A stretch of 64,000 nt of DNA from NCBI GenBank assembly GCA_029260455.1, contig JAJDDF010000005.1:124001-188000 (forward strand), read 5' to 3'. Source of the DNA: Phycisphaerales bacterium (GTDB lineage: Bacteria; Planctomycetota; Phycisphaerae; Phycisphaerales; UBA1924). Below are positions 44,010 to 52,585 of the stretch, in pieces (within the stretch, counting starts at the first letter, position 1; each line of letters starts with the position of its first letter). Below the pieces are notes generated by a model. It searched no databases and was not told the origin of the DNA. It worked only from the letters and a program-made list of their open reading frames with translations. A program made the translations under genes and the position numbers.

Positions 44010-44957
44010 ATGGGCGAAGCGAATCGTCAGCGGCTGATTCGGGTGCGCGATCTCTCGGATGCTGCATTGGCGGACCTGTTCATTCGCGCGCGCCGGTATC
44101 GCGATGAGTTTGCGGGCGATGGTGGCGGGCCGAGGGAATGGCGCGAGCGCCTTGCGGGGCGGCTTATCGTCAATCTTTTCTATGAAAATTCGACGCGCAC
44201 GCGTGTCTCTTTTGAGGTTGCAGCAAAGCGCCTCGGCGCAGATGTTGTGAATATCTCGGCCGCGGGCACGAGTGTCGCCAAGGGTGAATCGCTGATTGAC
44301 ACGGTGCGCACGATCGAGGCGATGCGGCCGGATGTGATCGTGCTTCGCCATGGTAATGCGGGCGCACCGGAGTTGATAGCACCTCATACGCAGGCGGCTG
44401 TACTCAACGCGGGTGATGGCGCGCGCGGGCACCCAACGCAGGGGTTCCTTGATGTGCTGACCATGCAGGCGGCGCTCAAACACGATCGTCTTGATGGTGT
44501 AACGGTGGCGATTGTGGGCGATGTTGTGCATTCACGCGTGGCGCGATCGACTATGGCGGTGCTCGCAAGGCTCGGTGCGACTGTCAGATTGGTTGGGCCA
44601 AGATGTTTCGTGCCCGAGCCGTTCGCTGCCCCCGGTGTTGAGGTTGTGCATGATCTTGAAGCGGGTGTACGCGGCGTAGATATTGTAATAATGCTGCGCA
44701 TGCAACTTGAGCGGCACAGCGGCGTGCGATTTGGTTCAGAAAATGAATATCACAGTCGGTTTGGCATGAATCTCCGCAGGCTGGATGCATGGGCACCGAA
44801 GGCATTTGTAATGCATCCGGGGCCGGTCAATCGCGGCGTAGAACTTGCGAATGATGTGATGAACGATCCACGGTGTCTGATTCAACAGCAGGTTGAAAAC
44901 GGCATATTCATCCGCATGGCAGCGCTGGATATGCTTGTCAATGGATGCAACGCATGA
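44010..44957 (+). CDS. pyrB: Aspartate carbamoyltransferase catalytic subunit
   Basis: The 315-residue protein has the carbamoyl-phosphate loop FYENSTRTRVSFEVAAKRLG (residues about 52-71), HPTQGFLDVLTM, GDVVHSRVARS, MLRMQLERH and the terminal HPGPVNRGVELAND. It makes carbamoyl-aspartate, the committed step of pyrimidine synthesis. The regulatory chain pyrI is not in the window, so it is probably a simple trimer or part of a PyrB-PyrC complex as in some bacteria. It overlaps pyrC by 4 bases (ATGA) and starts the pyr cluster, about 170 bases after the terminator at 43797-43838. Confidence 0.95.
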   Translation: MGEANRQRLIRVRDLSDAALADLFIRARRYRDEFAGDGGGPREWRERLAGRLIVNLFYENSTRTRVSFEVAAKRLGADVVNISAAGTSVAKGESLIDTVRTIEAMRPDVIVLRHGNAGAPELIAPHTQAAVLNAGDGARGHPTQGFLDVLTMQAALKHDRLDGVTVAIVGDVVHSRVARSTMAVLARLGATVRLVGPRCFVPEPFAAPGVEVVHDLEAGVRGVDIVIMLRMQLERHSGVRFGSENEYHSRFGMNLRRLDAWAPKAFVMHPGPVNRGVELANDVMNDPRCLIQQQVENGIFIRMAALDMLVNGCNA

Positions 44958-46279
44958 ACGCAAGTATTCTGATTCGTGGTGGGCATGTCATCGACCCGGA
45001 GAACGGTGTTGACGCCGCGCGCGATATTCTCATTGAAGCCGGGCGCATCGCAGCAATTGAAAAGCCGGGACAGATTCCAAGTGAGCGTGCTGCCAAGACG
45101 ATCGATGCCAAGGGGTTCACGGTGGCGCCGGGACTGCTTGATATTCATGTGCATTTGCGCGAGCCGGGCGGTGAGGCACAGGAAACGATTCAGACAGGGT
45201 GTAATGCCGCAGCAGCGGGTGGTTTTACGAGTGTCTGGTGCATGCCCAATACGACACCGACAAATGATTCGCCGATGGTGACGCGGTTCATGCTTGATCG
45301 AGCGGCCGAGGCCGATGTTGGCGTGCATGTCCATCCGATTTCTGCGATCACCAAAGGGCTTTGCGGGCGTGACCTGGTTGATTTTTCTGCGATGATCGAC
45401 GCGGGGGCGGTTGGGTTTACTGATGATGGCAGGCCCGTTGAGAATGCGAACGTTATGCGCACCGCGATGATGCATGCACGCGATCTTGGCGCGGTGATAT
45501 TCGATCACTGTGAAGAACTGTCGATTACTGGCGCAGGTGCAATGCACGAGGGACCGACGAGTCTGCGGCAGGGCATTCCCGGTATTCCGCGCATGAGTGA
45601 AACGCTGATCGTGATGCGTGATGGCTTGTTGGCGCTGGAGACTGGATGTCGATTTCATGTGCAGCATGTGTCGAACCGTGAATCAGTGGAGGCGATTCGG
45701 TGGCTGAAATCGCGTGGCGCTCCGGTTACAGCTGAAGCAAGCCCGCATCATGTATTGCTGACAGATCAGCGCGTTGGTGAGGGTGATACACACGCGAAGA
45801 TGAAGCCGCCATTGTGCGAGGAGGAAGATCGGTTGGCGCTCATCGCGGCGATTGAAGATGGCACCATTGATTGCATCGCAACGGATCACGCTCCGCACAC
45901 GGCATCTGCCAAAGCTGGTTTGTTTACTACAGCGCCGTTCGGGATCATCGGAATGGAGTCTGCCTTTGCGAGTTTGTACACAGGCTTTGTTGCACAGGGG
46001 CCATGGACGCTTGCGCTCCTGATCGAAAAGATGTCAGCAGCGCCAGCGCGGGTGATGACTGGTGCAGCGGGCGAGGGCAAGGGGGCACTTGGAGTCGGAG
46101 ATGCAGCGGACTTTGTGATCATCGAGACTGGCATCGAATGGCGCTTTGAGGAGCGTCACCTCGGGTCGATTTCGCGAAATTGTCCATGGCTTGGTGATGC
46201 GTTCTCAGGCCGGGTGGCGGCGACGTTTGTCGGCGGGCGATGCATCTTTCGGCATACAGATACGGCGCTAACGTGTTGA
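44954..46279 (+). CDS. pyrC: Dihydroorotase
   Basis: I use ATG 44954, which overlaps the pyrB stop; another ATG lies at 44945. The 441-residue protein is a class I, PyrC-type amidohydrolase with zinc-ligand motif DIHVHLREPG (about residues 58-67), GFTSVWCMPNTTPTND, GFTDDGRPV, HVQHVSNRESV and CIATDHAPH near 305. It closes carbamoyl-aspartate to dihydroorotate. The lysine equivalent in some families is replaced here by the GFTDDGRPV segment, as in non-carboxylated class I enzymes; this should be checked. It is coupled to pyrB; a leader and terminator-like hairpin follow before pyrF. Confidence 0.94.
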   Translation: MNASILIRGGHVIDPENGVDAARDILIEAGRIAAIEKPGQIPSERAAKTIDAKGFTVAPGLLDIHVHLREPGGEAQETIQTGCNAAAAGGFTSVWCMPNTTPTNDSPMVTRFMLDRAAEADVGVHVHPISAITKGLCGRDLVDFSAMIDAGAVGFTDDGRPVENANVMRTAMMHARDLGAVIFDHCEELSITGAGAMHEGPTSLRQGIPGIPRMSETLIVMRDGLLALETGCRFHVQHVSNRESVEAIRWLKSRGAPVTAEASPHHVLLTDQRVGEGDTHAKMKPPLCEEEDRLALIAAIEDGTIDCIATDHAPHTASAKAGLFTTAPFGIIGMESAFASLYTGFVAQGPWTLALLIEKMSAAPARVMTGAAGEGKGALGVGDAADFVIIETGIEWRFEERHLGSISRNCPWLGDAFSGRVAATFVGGRCIFRHTDTALTC

Positions 46280-46514
46280 TGTGGGTATGTGTGCAGGTGC
46301 GTGCAGCGAACGTGTGATCGTGTTACAATATGCCTTTGATGGCGCGACTTGCTTCGGTAGGGTGTGCGTTGGCATCGGCCTCCGGTCGAGCCCTGTTCCG
46401 GTTGCCAAAAAGTGATTCGGTCGTAACAAACAATACATCGAGTTGGACAAGGCCCGTTTTGCGGGCCTTTTTGTTTGCCCCATGTTGGCGCAACATCTGT
46501 GCGGGGGTGACACG
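46280..46514 (+). promoter_or_regulatory. Leader or small transcript between pyrC and pyrF
   Basis: This 235-base spacer interrupts an otherwise tight operon. It contains a TACAAT hexamer at 46324-46329 without a clear -35 partner, a run that could pair with the terminator arm, and an intrinsic terminator at 46449-46476. Transcription entering from pyrBC or starting near 46335 would meet that terminator before pyrF. An attenuated leader or a small RNA of about 140 bases are both possible. Confidence 0.45.
46449..46476 (+). terminator. Intrinsic terminator or attenuator upstream of pyrF
   Basis: The 8-bp stem AAGGCCCG/CGGGCCTT encloses TTTTG and leads into a T-rich tail (TTTTTGTTT). It lies between pyrC and pyrF, so it either ends the pyrBC transcript or attenuates pyrF-E-carAB. 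Confidence 0.85.
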
Positions 46515-47378
46515 GTGAGCGGGAGCAGTGCCAAACTTTGTGCATCGATTACGCGGGCGGGGGCACCATTGTCGGTGGGGCTCGAACCATCCCCTGCGTA
46601 TGTGCATCCGGTGTTTGGCGATGATATGAAGGGGCGTGAACAATTTTTGCTGTGCATCATTGAAGCGACGCATGACATCGCTGCGGCGCTGAAACCCAAT
46701 ATTGCGTTCTTTGAGAGTTTTGGCTCACAGGGCTTGGCGATGCTGGAACGCGTGCGTGCAGCGGCACCGAACGACATGTTTATGATCATGGATGCCAAGC
46801 GGAGTGACATCGGTACGACCGCAGAGCACTATGCCAAAGCGCTCTTTGGCAATCTGGGTGCGGATGCTGTGACTGTGAATCCGCTTCTGGGCGCAGACAG
46901 CGTCGAACCTTTCCTTGCATGGGGCGATCGGCTGACGTATCTGTTGTGCCTGACATCGAATCCCGGTGCTGGAGATTTTCTCGAGCGCAATGATCTTGCG
47001 CTGCGCATTGCGGAGCGCGCGGTGCAGTGGGACAACGGGCGCGGGCGCACGGCTTTGGTGGTTGGTGCAACGAAGGGGGAGGATCGTGTTCAGCAGCTTC
47101 GTGCGATTGCACCTGATCTGCCCATGTTGGTTCCCGGGCTTGGTGCACAGGGCGGTTCGATGTCATCAGCGTGGAGCGCAGCACGCGCAGGTCAGGGGCT
47201 TGGCGAGTGCGGCATGTTGATGCATGTGTCGAGAGGCATTTTGCCTGCTCGGGAAGAGCCGATTTACTCTGAAATGCAGTTTGTCGAGGTCGTGCGCAAG
47301 AACGCAATGGCGTTGCGAAGTGCAGTCATCGATGCGATGCCGACTGCATCTGTGTCCGCCGAAGGAGGCACACGATGA
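46515..47378 (+). CDS. pyrF: Orotidine 5'-phosphate decarboxylase (type 2)
   Basis: GTG 46515 follows GGGGGTGA by 4 bases and starts after the terminator; the frame runs back through the terminator to 46443, which is unlikely to be translated. The 287-residue product is a type 2 OMP decarboxylase: LSVGLEPSPAYVHP at the front, the catalytic MDAKRSDIGTTAEHYAKALF (Asp-Lys-x-x-Asp array, about residues 91-110), VTVNPLLGADSVEPFL and VPGLGAQGGS near the phosphate-binding loop. It makes UMP from OMP. The next gene, pyrE, overlaps its stop by 4 bases. Confidence 0.93.
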   Translation: MSGSSAKLCASITRAGAPLSVGLEPSPAYVHPVFGDDMKGREQFLLCIIEATHDIAAALKPNIAFFESFGSQGLAMLERVRAAAPNDMFMIMDAKRSDIGTTAEHYAKALFGNLGADAVTVNPLLGADSVEPFLAWGDRLTYLLCLTSNPGAGDFLERNDLALRIAERAVQWDNGRGRTALVVGATKGEDRVQQLRAIAPDLPMLVPGLGAQGGSMSSAWSAARAGQGLGECGMLMHVSRGILPAREEPIYSEMQFVEVVRKNAMALRSAVIDAMPTASVSAEGGTR

Positions 47379-47986
47379 GCACTGTGCGCATTGATGAACG
47401 ATCGGCGGTTGAAGTCGTGCGCTTGCTCGAATCGACGGGGGCGCTGCTGCGCGGGCATTTCGAGCTGAGTTCCGGTTTGCATTCGGATCGATATTGTCAG
47501 TGCGCACGGTTGTTTGAAGACCCTGCGAGCGCCGGGCGGGTTGCAGGACTGATGGCACAGAATCTTTCAGGCATTGGCGTGCAAACTGTGCTTGCGCCGG
47601 CACTTGGAGGAATATTGTGGGGGTATGAGCTGACTCGTGCGCTCGGTGTGCGCTCTGTCTTTGCAGAGCGCATCGATGGTGCGTTTGCGCTGCGGCGCGG
47701 GTTTACCCTTGAGCGCGGCGAGCGCGTGTTGCTTGCAGAAGATGTCATCACGACCGGCAAGAGTGTGATGGAGCTTGTGCCCCTTGTTGAAGATGCCGGT
47801 GCACAGGCAGTTGGCATTGCAACAGTTGTTGATCGAAGTCAGGGTGCGTTTTCACCGGAGGGCATTCCGGTGTGGGGAATGTGTGCAATGCAGTTTCGAA
47901 CGTGGCAACACGACGCTGTGCCTGCCGACATTGCAGCAATCCCTGCGATCAAGCCGGGCTCGCGTCCCGGGGCGGTTGTGAAGTGA
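47375..47986 (+). CDS. pyrE: Orotate phosphoribosyltransferase
   Basis: The 203-residue protein has LRGHFELSSGLHSDRYCQCA at the front, GGILWGYELTRAL, and the PRPP-binding loop VLLAEDVITTGKSVMELV (about residues 116-133), as expected for PyrE. It converts orotate to OMP. The start overlaps the pyrF stop by 4 bases; carA follows after 21 bases. Confidence 0.95.
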   Translation: MSTVRIDERSAVEVVRLLESTGALLRGHFELSSGLHSDRYCQCARLFEDPASAGRVAGLMAQNLSGIGVQTVLAPALGGILWGYELTRALGVRSVFAERIDGAFALRRGFTLERGERVLLAEDVITTGKSVMELVPLVEDAGAQAVGIATVVDRSQGAFSPEGIPVWGMCAMQFRTWQHDAVPADIAAIPAIKPGSRPGAVVK

Positions 47987-48007
47987 GTGTGCAATGGAGG
48001 TCGCAAG

Positions 48008-49192
48008 ATGACGAATACGCCGCATTGTGTTGGCGCAACGCCGGGGGAAGTATTGACTGATCTCATTGATAAACCTGTGCACATCGAATTGCCTCGCAGC
48101 AGTGCGCGCCGTGTTGCGACATTAGAACTCGAAGATGGAACGACATTTGCAGGTCGGGCGTTCGGTGCAGAAATCTCAGTTGCAGGTGAAACCGTCTTCA
48201 ATACAGGCATGGTCGGTTATGTCGAATCGATGACCGATCCTTCCTATCGCGGGCAGTTGGTCGTGTGTACCTATCCGCTTGTTGGCAACTACGGCGTGCC
48301 AGCGCAGCAAAAACAAGATGATCTATCGATTGTCTTTGAGAGTGATCAGATTCATTGTTCGGCGCTGGTGGTTAGTGATTATTCTGAAACGCACAGCCAC
48401 TGGGCGAGTGGACAATCGCTTTCCAAGTGGATGGAAGATCAGGGCATTCCGGGCATCACGGGAGTCGACACACGCGCACTGACTCAGCGCCTTCGCGAAC
48501 AGGGATCGATGCGCGGTCGCATTGTCATTGATGGTCACACAGCGCCGGAATGGCGCGATCCGAATGTTGACAATCTGGTCGCAAAGGTTTCAGCGCTAGC
48601 ACCTGTGCTTTATGGAGAGGGCGCGGGCAAGCCGCGTGTGGTGTTGATTGATACAGGAGCGAAGTTCAACATCATCCACAGCTTGCTCGGGCGGGGTGTT
48701 GAGGTGCTGCGCGTGCCGTGGGATCATGATATCGCAGGCGAAATCATGGATAATTCTGTTGCGGGGTTGATGCTTTCCAATGGCCCGGGAGATCCGACAA
48801 TGGCGGGCAAGGCGGTGGCAAGTGTGCGCGGCGCGCTCGCAAAAAATGTACCAACCTTTGGTATTTGCCTTGGCAATCAACTGCTTGCCCTCGCCATTGG
48901 GGCCAAGACCTACAAACTCAAGTACGGCCACCGTGGGCAGAACCAGCCGGTGATCGAGTGCGGCACGACACGCTGTTTCATCACAAGCCAGAACCATGGG
49001 TATGCCGTGGATACTGCATCACTGCCCCGCGATTGGCGGCCATGGTTTGAGAATCTGAATGACCACACCAACGAGGGCATTCGTCATGCGTATGCGCCGT
49101 TTCGCAGTGTGCAGTTTCATCCCGAGGCGTGCCCCGGACCGGTTGACACAGCGTTTTTGTTTGATGAATTTGCAGGCATGTTGCGGCGCTGA
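48008..49192 (+). CDS. carA: Carbamoyl-phosphate synthase small (glutaminase) subunit
   Basis: ATG 48008 has GGAGG 7 bases upstream; a GTG-led frame from 47987 is less likely. The 394-residue protein has the CarA N-terminal domain (about 40-180; GETVFNTGMVGYVESMTDPSY) and a class I glutamine amidotransferase domain with nucleophile motif FGICLGNQLLALAIG near 290 and the H-E pair in VQFHPEACPGP near 375. It supplies ammonia to CarB. The N-terminus carries about 30 residues before the first conserved strand, slightly longer than usual. Confidence 0.95.
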   Translation: MTNTPHCVGATPGEVLTDLIDKPVHIELPRSSARRVATLELEDGTTFAGRAFGAEISVAGETVFNTGMVGYVESMTDPSYRGQLVVCTYPLVGNYGVPAQQKQDDLSIVFESDQIHCSALVVSDYSETHSHWASGQSLSKWMEDQGIPGITGVDTRALTQRLREQGSMRGRIVIDGHTAPEWRDPNVDNLVAKVSALAPVLYGEGAGKPRVVLIDTGAKFNIIHSLLGRGVEVLRVPWDHDIAGEIMDNSVAGLMLSNGPGDPTMAGKAVASVRGALAKNVPTFGICLGNQLLALAIGAKTYKLKYGHRGQNQPVIECGTTRCFITSQNHGYAVDTASLPRDWRPWFENLNDHTNEGIRHAYAPFRSVQFHPEACPGPVDTAFLFDEFAGMLRR

Positions 49193-49210
49193 TGCGCGCA
49201 CGGAGGAAGC

Positions 49211-52200
49211 ATGACCAATGTATTGCCAAAGTGTGTGCTGATCCTCGGGTCCTCGGCGCTCAAAATCGGCGAGGCGGGCGAGTTTGATTACTCAGGCTCG
49301 CAGGCGATCAAGGCGCTCAAGGAAGAGGGCATCCGCACTGTATTGATCAATCCGAACATTGCGACCATTCAAACCAGTGACTATCTCGCAGATGAAGTGT
49401 ACTTCCTGCCAATTACGCCCGAGTTCGTCGAACAGGTCATCGAGAAGGAAAAACCAGAGGGTGTGCTGCTTTCCTTTGGTGGACAGACGGCGCTGAACTG
49501 CGGTTTGCAGTTGCATGATGCGGGAACGTTCGAAAAGTACAGCGTGCGTGTGCTTGGCACACCGATCGCAACAATTCGTGATACTGAAGATCGCGATTTG
49601 TTCGTCAAGCGACTTGCAGAAATTGATGCAAAGACTGCGCGCAGTGCAGTGGCGACATCACCAGATGAAGCAGTCGAAGTTGCGACACAAATTGGATTTC
49701 CCGTGATGCTGCGCGTTGCGTATGCACTGGGCGGGCTTGGCAGCGGTGTGTGCCGGACAGAGCGCGAGGTACTTGACCTTGCATCGCGCGGTTTTGCGCA
49801 TACGCCGCAGGTGCTTATTGAAGAATATCTCGAAGGCTGGAAGGAAATTGAATACGAAGTCGTGCGCGATCGGCACGACAACTGCATCACTGTCTGCAAC
49901 ATGGAAAATTTCGATCCGCTCGGTATTCATACGGGCGAGTCGATCGTTGTTGCGCCATCGCAGACACTGTCCAACCGTGAATATCACACATTGCGCGAAA
50001 TTTCCATTCGTGTGATTCGTCATCTCGGCATTGTTGGTGAGTGCAATATCCAGTTCGGCCTTGATCCAAAAAGTGAGGATTACCGCATTATTGAAGTCAA
50101 TGCGCGGTTGAGCCGCAGTTCTGCGCTTGCGAGCAAAGCGACGGGCTATCCACTTGCGTTTGTCGCAGCGAAACTTTCAATCGGGCATGGTTTGTTTGAA
50201 TTGAAGAACTCGATTACTGGCGTGACGAGCGCATTCTTTGAGCCAGCGCTGGATTACTGCGTGGTCAAGATACCGCGCTGGGATCTGAAGAAGTTCCGCA
50301 ATGTGTCGCGCAAACTTGGCAGCGGCATGAAATCGGTCGGTGAAGTGATGTCGATCGGGCGTACGTTTGAAGAGGCGATTCAAAAGGCCCTGCGCATGCT
50401 CGATCTGGGCAAGCACGGGCTCGTGGCCAATGATCCATTTGAGAGTGACGATCTTGACCGAGACCTGCGTGAGCCGACCGACGATCGCATCTTTGCGATT
50501 GTTGAAGCGCTGCGCCGAGGCTATTCGATCGAGCAGATTCATACACTGAGTTATGTCGATCACTGGTTTCTCGATAAAGTGGCGAATGTTGTTCGCACTT
50601 CAGTATTGCTTGAAGAATGTCGCGGCGAGAACGCGGTGGATCGCATTGACGAGACAGCAATGCGCATCGCAAAACGCCAGGGATTTTCTGACAAGGCTAT
50701 TGCGCGATTGATTGGTGCGGCAGATCAAGATGTGCGGGCGCGCCGGAAAGAGCTTGGTATTACGCCGCATGTCAGACAGATCGATACGCTCGCTGCGGAA
50801 TACCCGGCGCAAACAAACTATCTCTACCTGACCTACAACGCCGACGCCTCGGATGGGCAGTTTCCTGTCGAAAATGCGGTACTTCTGCTTGGTTCGGGGG
50901 CGTATCGCATCGGGTGTTCGGTGGAATTTGACTGGTGCTGCGTGACCGCGGGGCTCACGTTGCGCGAGATGGGTTATCGCACAGTGATGCTCAATTACAA
51001 CCCCGAAACAGTGAGCACAGACTATGACGAATTTCATCAGTTGTTCTTTGAAGAGATCAGCTTTGAGAGTGTGCAGGATATTTGCGACATCGTGACCCCG
51101 ATCGGCGTTGTGCTTGCCATGGGTGGGCAGATTTCCAACAACCTTGCAGTGCGATTAGAGCGGGAAGGCATCAACGTTCTCGGCACGCCAGCGGATTCGA
51201 TCGATAGCGCGGAGAATCGTCATCGCTTCAGTGCGCTGCTTGATGAACTTCATGTTGATCAGCCGGAATGGCGCGAAGTGACCACCATGGATGATGCGCT
51301 TGATTTTTCCAAGGAAGTCGCGTTTCCGGTGTTGGTGCGACCGAGCTATGTGCTCTCGGGTGCTGCGATGGCGGTTGCTTCAACGGATAAGGAATTGCTT
51401 CGTTATCTGGAAGAGGCAGCGCTCGTCTCACCTGAATATCCGCTTGTGATGACCAAGTTTCTCGACAATGCCAAGGAGATAGAATTCGACGCGGTTGCGG
51501 ATCATGGCGAGATCGTGGCATATGCCATTTCTGAGCATGTCGAAAACGCGGGCGTTCACTCAGGCGATGCAACACTTGTCTTCCCGGCCCAGCGGATGTA
51601 CCTCGAAACCATCCGACGAATTCGGCGCATCGCACTCAAAATCGCAGCCAAGCTCGATATCTCTGGTCCATTTAACATTCAATTCATCGCCAAGGATAAT
51701 CGCGTGCGCGTCATTGAATGCAATCTGCGCGCTTCGCGGTCGTTCCCATTCGTATCGAAGGTGATCAACGAAAACTTCATCGCTCTGGCAACGCGCATCA
51801 TCATGGGCCAGCCGTATGAACGACCGGACAAGCGTGCGTTTGAACTGAATCATGTGGGCGTCAAGGCACCGCAATTTTCATTCACTCGCCTTGATGGCGC
51901 GGACCCGACCCTTGGTGTTGAGATGGCATCGACCGGGGAAGTTGGGTGTCTTGGTGATGACTTCAATGAAGCGTTCATCAAGGCCTTGCTTTCTGTGGGG
52001 TATCGCAGGCCGGTCGAATCGATTCTGCTCTCTATCGGTTCGACGCAAAACAAAGGCGCACTGCTCGAGCCCATGCGTCAGCTTGCCGCGCTTGGTATCC
52101 AACTCCACGCCACCAAAGGCACTGCCACATTTCTTGAAGAGCACAATGTGCCTGTCTCGCGAGCTGGCTGGCCACTCGAAGAAACCTCTGACGATGGTCG

Positions 52201-52456
52201 CCAGGGTGGGGCCGCGGCGCTCATTCGCACGCACGGGGTTGACCTGGTGATCAATATTCCCAGCCATGACCGGGAAGAAGAACTGACCAATGGCTACATC
52301 ATCCGCCGGGCCGCCGTTGATTTCAATGTGCCTCTTGTGACCAACCGCCAGATCGCAGAACGATTGGCAGAGGCGATGACGGCAGTGCGAAGCGGCGAGA
52401 GCCAATTGGCCATCAAAAGCTGGCGAGAGTATGCGGACGCACCGCTGGAAGTGTGA
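49211..52456 (+). CDS. carB: Carbamoyl-phosphate synthase large subunit
   Basis: The 1081-residue protein has the duplicated ATP-grasp architecture: half 1 (ILGSSALKIGEAGEFDYSGSQAIKALKEEG ... RVAYALGGLGSG ... IIEVNARLSRSSALASKATG), half 2 (LLLGSGAYRIGCSVEFDW ... VRPSYVLSGAAM ... IECNLRASRSFPFVSKV) and a C-terminal MGS-like allosteric domain (about 940-1081; LHATKGTATFLEEHNV). It forms carbamoyl phosphate from bicarbonate, ammonia and two ATP. It begins 18 bases after carA. All pyrimidine genes in this block sit on one strand; only pyrD and pyrI/pyrR are missing. Confidence 0.97.
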   Translation: MTNVLPKCVLILGSSALKIGEAGEFDYSGSQAIKALKEEGIRTVLINPNIATIQTSDYLADEVYFLPITPEFVEQVIEKEKPEGVLLSFGGQTALNCGLQLHDAGTFEKYSVRVLGTPIATIRDTEDRDLFVKRLAEIDAKTARSAVATSPDEAVEVATQIGFPVMLRVAYALGGLGSGVCRTEREVLDLASRGFAHTPQVLIEEYLEGWKEIEYEVVRDRHDNCITVCNMENFDPLGIHTGESIVVAPSQTLSNREYHTLREISIRVIRHLGIVGECNIQFGLDPKSEDYRIIEVNARLSRSSALASKATGYPLAFVAAKLSIGHGLFELKNSITGVTSAFFEPALDYCVVKIPRWDLKKFRNVSRKLGSGMKSVGEVMSIGRTFEEAIQKALRMLDLGKHGLVANDPFESDDLDRDLREPTDDRIFAIVEALRRGYSIEQIHTLSYVDHWFLDKVANVVRTSVLLEECRGENAVDRIDETAMRIAKRQGFSDKAIARLIGAADQDVRARRKELGITPHVRQIDTLAAEYPAQTNYLYLTYNADASDGQFPVENAVLLLGSGAYRIGCSVEFDWCCVTAGLTLREMGYRTVMLNYNPETVSTDYDEFHQLFFEEISFESVQDICDIVTPIGVVLAMGGQISNNLAVRLEREGINVLGTPADSIDSAENRHRFSALLDELHVDQPEWREVTTMDDALDFSKEVAFPVLVRPSYVLSGAAMAVASTDKELLRYLEEAALVSPEYPLVMTKFLDNAKEIEFDAVADHGEIVAYAISEHVENAGVHSGDATLVFPAQRMYLETIRRIRRIALKIAAKLDISGPFNIQFIAKDNRVRVIECNLRASRSFPFVSKVINENFIALATRIIMGQPYERPDKRAFELNHVGVKAPQFSFTRLDGADPTLGVEMASTGEVGCLGDDFNEAFIKALLSVGYRRPVESILLSIGSTQNKGALLEPMRQLAALGIQLHATKGTATFLEEHNVPVSRAGWPLEETSDDGRQGGAAALIRTHGVDLVINIPSHDREEELTNGYIIRRAAVDFNVPLVTNRQIAERLAEAMTAVRSGESQLAIKSWREYADAPLEV

Positions 52457-52585
52457 ATCTGGGGATCGTGGCAGTCTGATTTTTGTGCTGGGAACCTGCC
52501 CAAATGCGGGCAGAAGCAATGTTGGGGTTGGGTTCGGGGTACACAGTGGGGTATGCTCTTGCGAACCCTTTGGAGGAAGTCCCTT

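Noticed and set aside
44882-45667. Minus-strand frame of 261 codons across pyrB/pyrC
   Set aside because: Antisense to two certain enzymes; no motif.
46324-46476. Named RNA (6S, SRP or tmRNA) in the pyrF leader
   Set aside because: None of the conserved cores of these RNAs could be recognised; kept only as an unnamed leader.
46443-46514. Upstream start for pyrF at 46443
   Set aside because: It would place an intrinsic terminator inside the coding sequence; GTG 46515 has its own ribosome-binding site.
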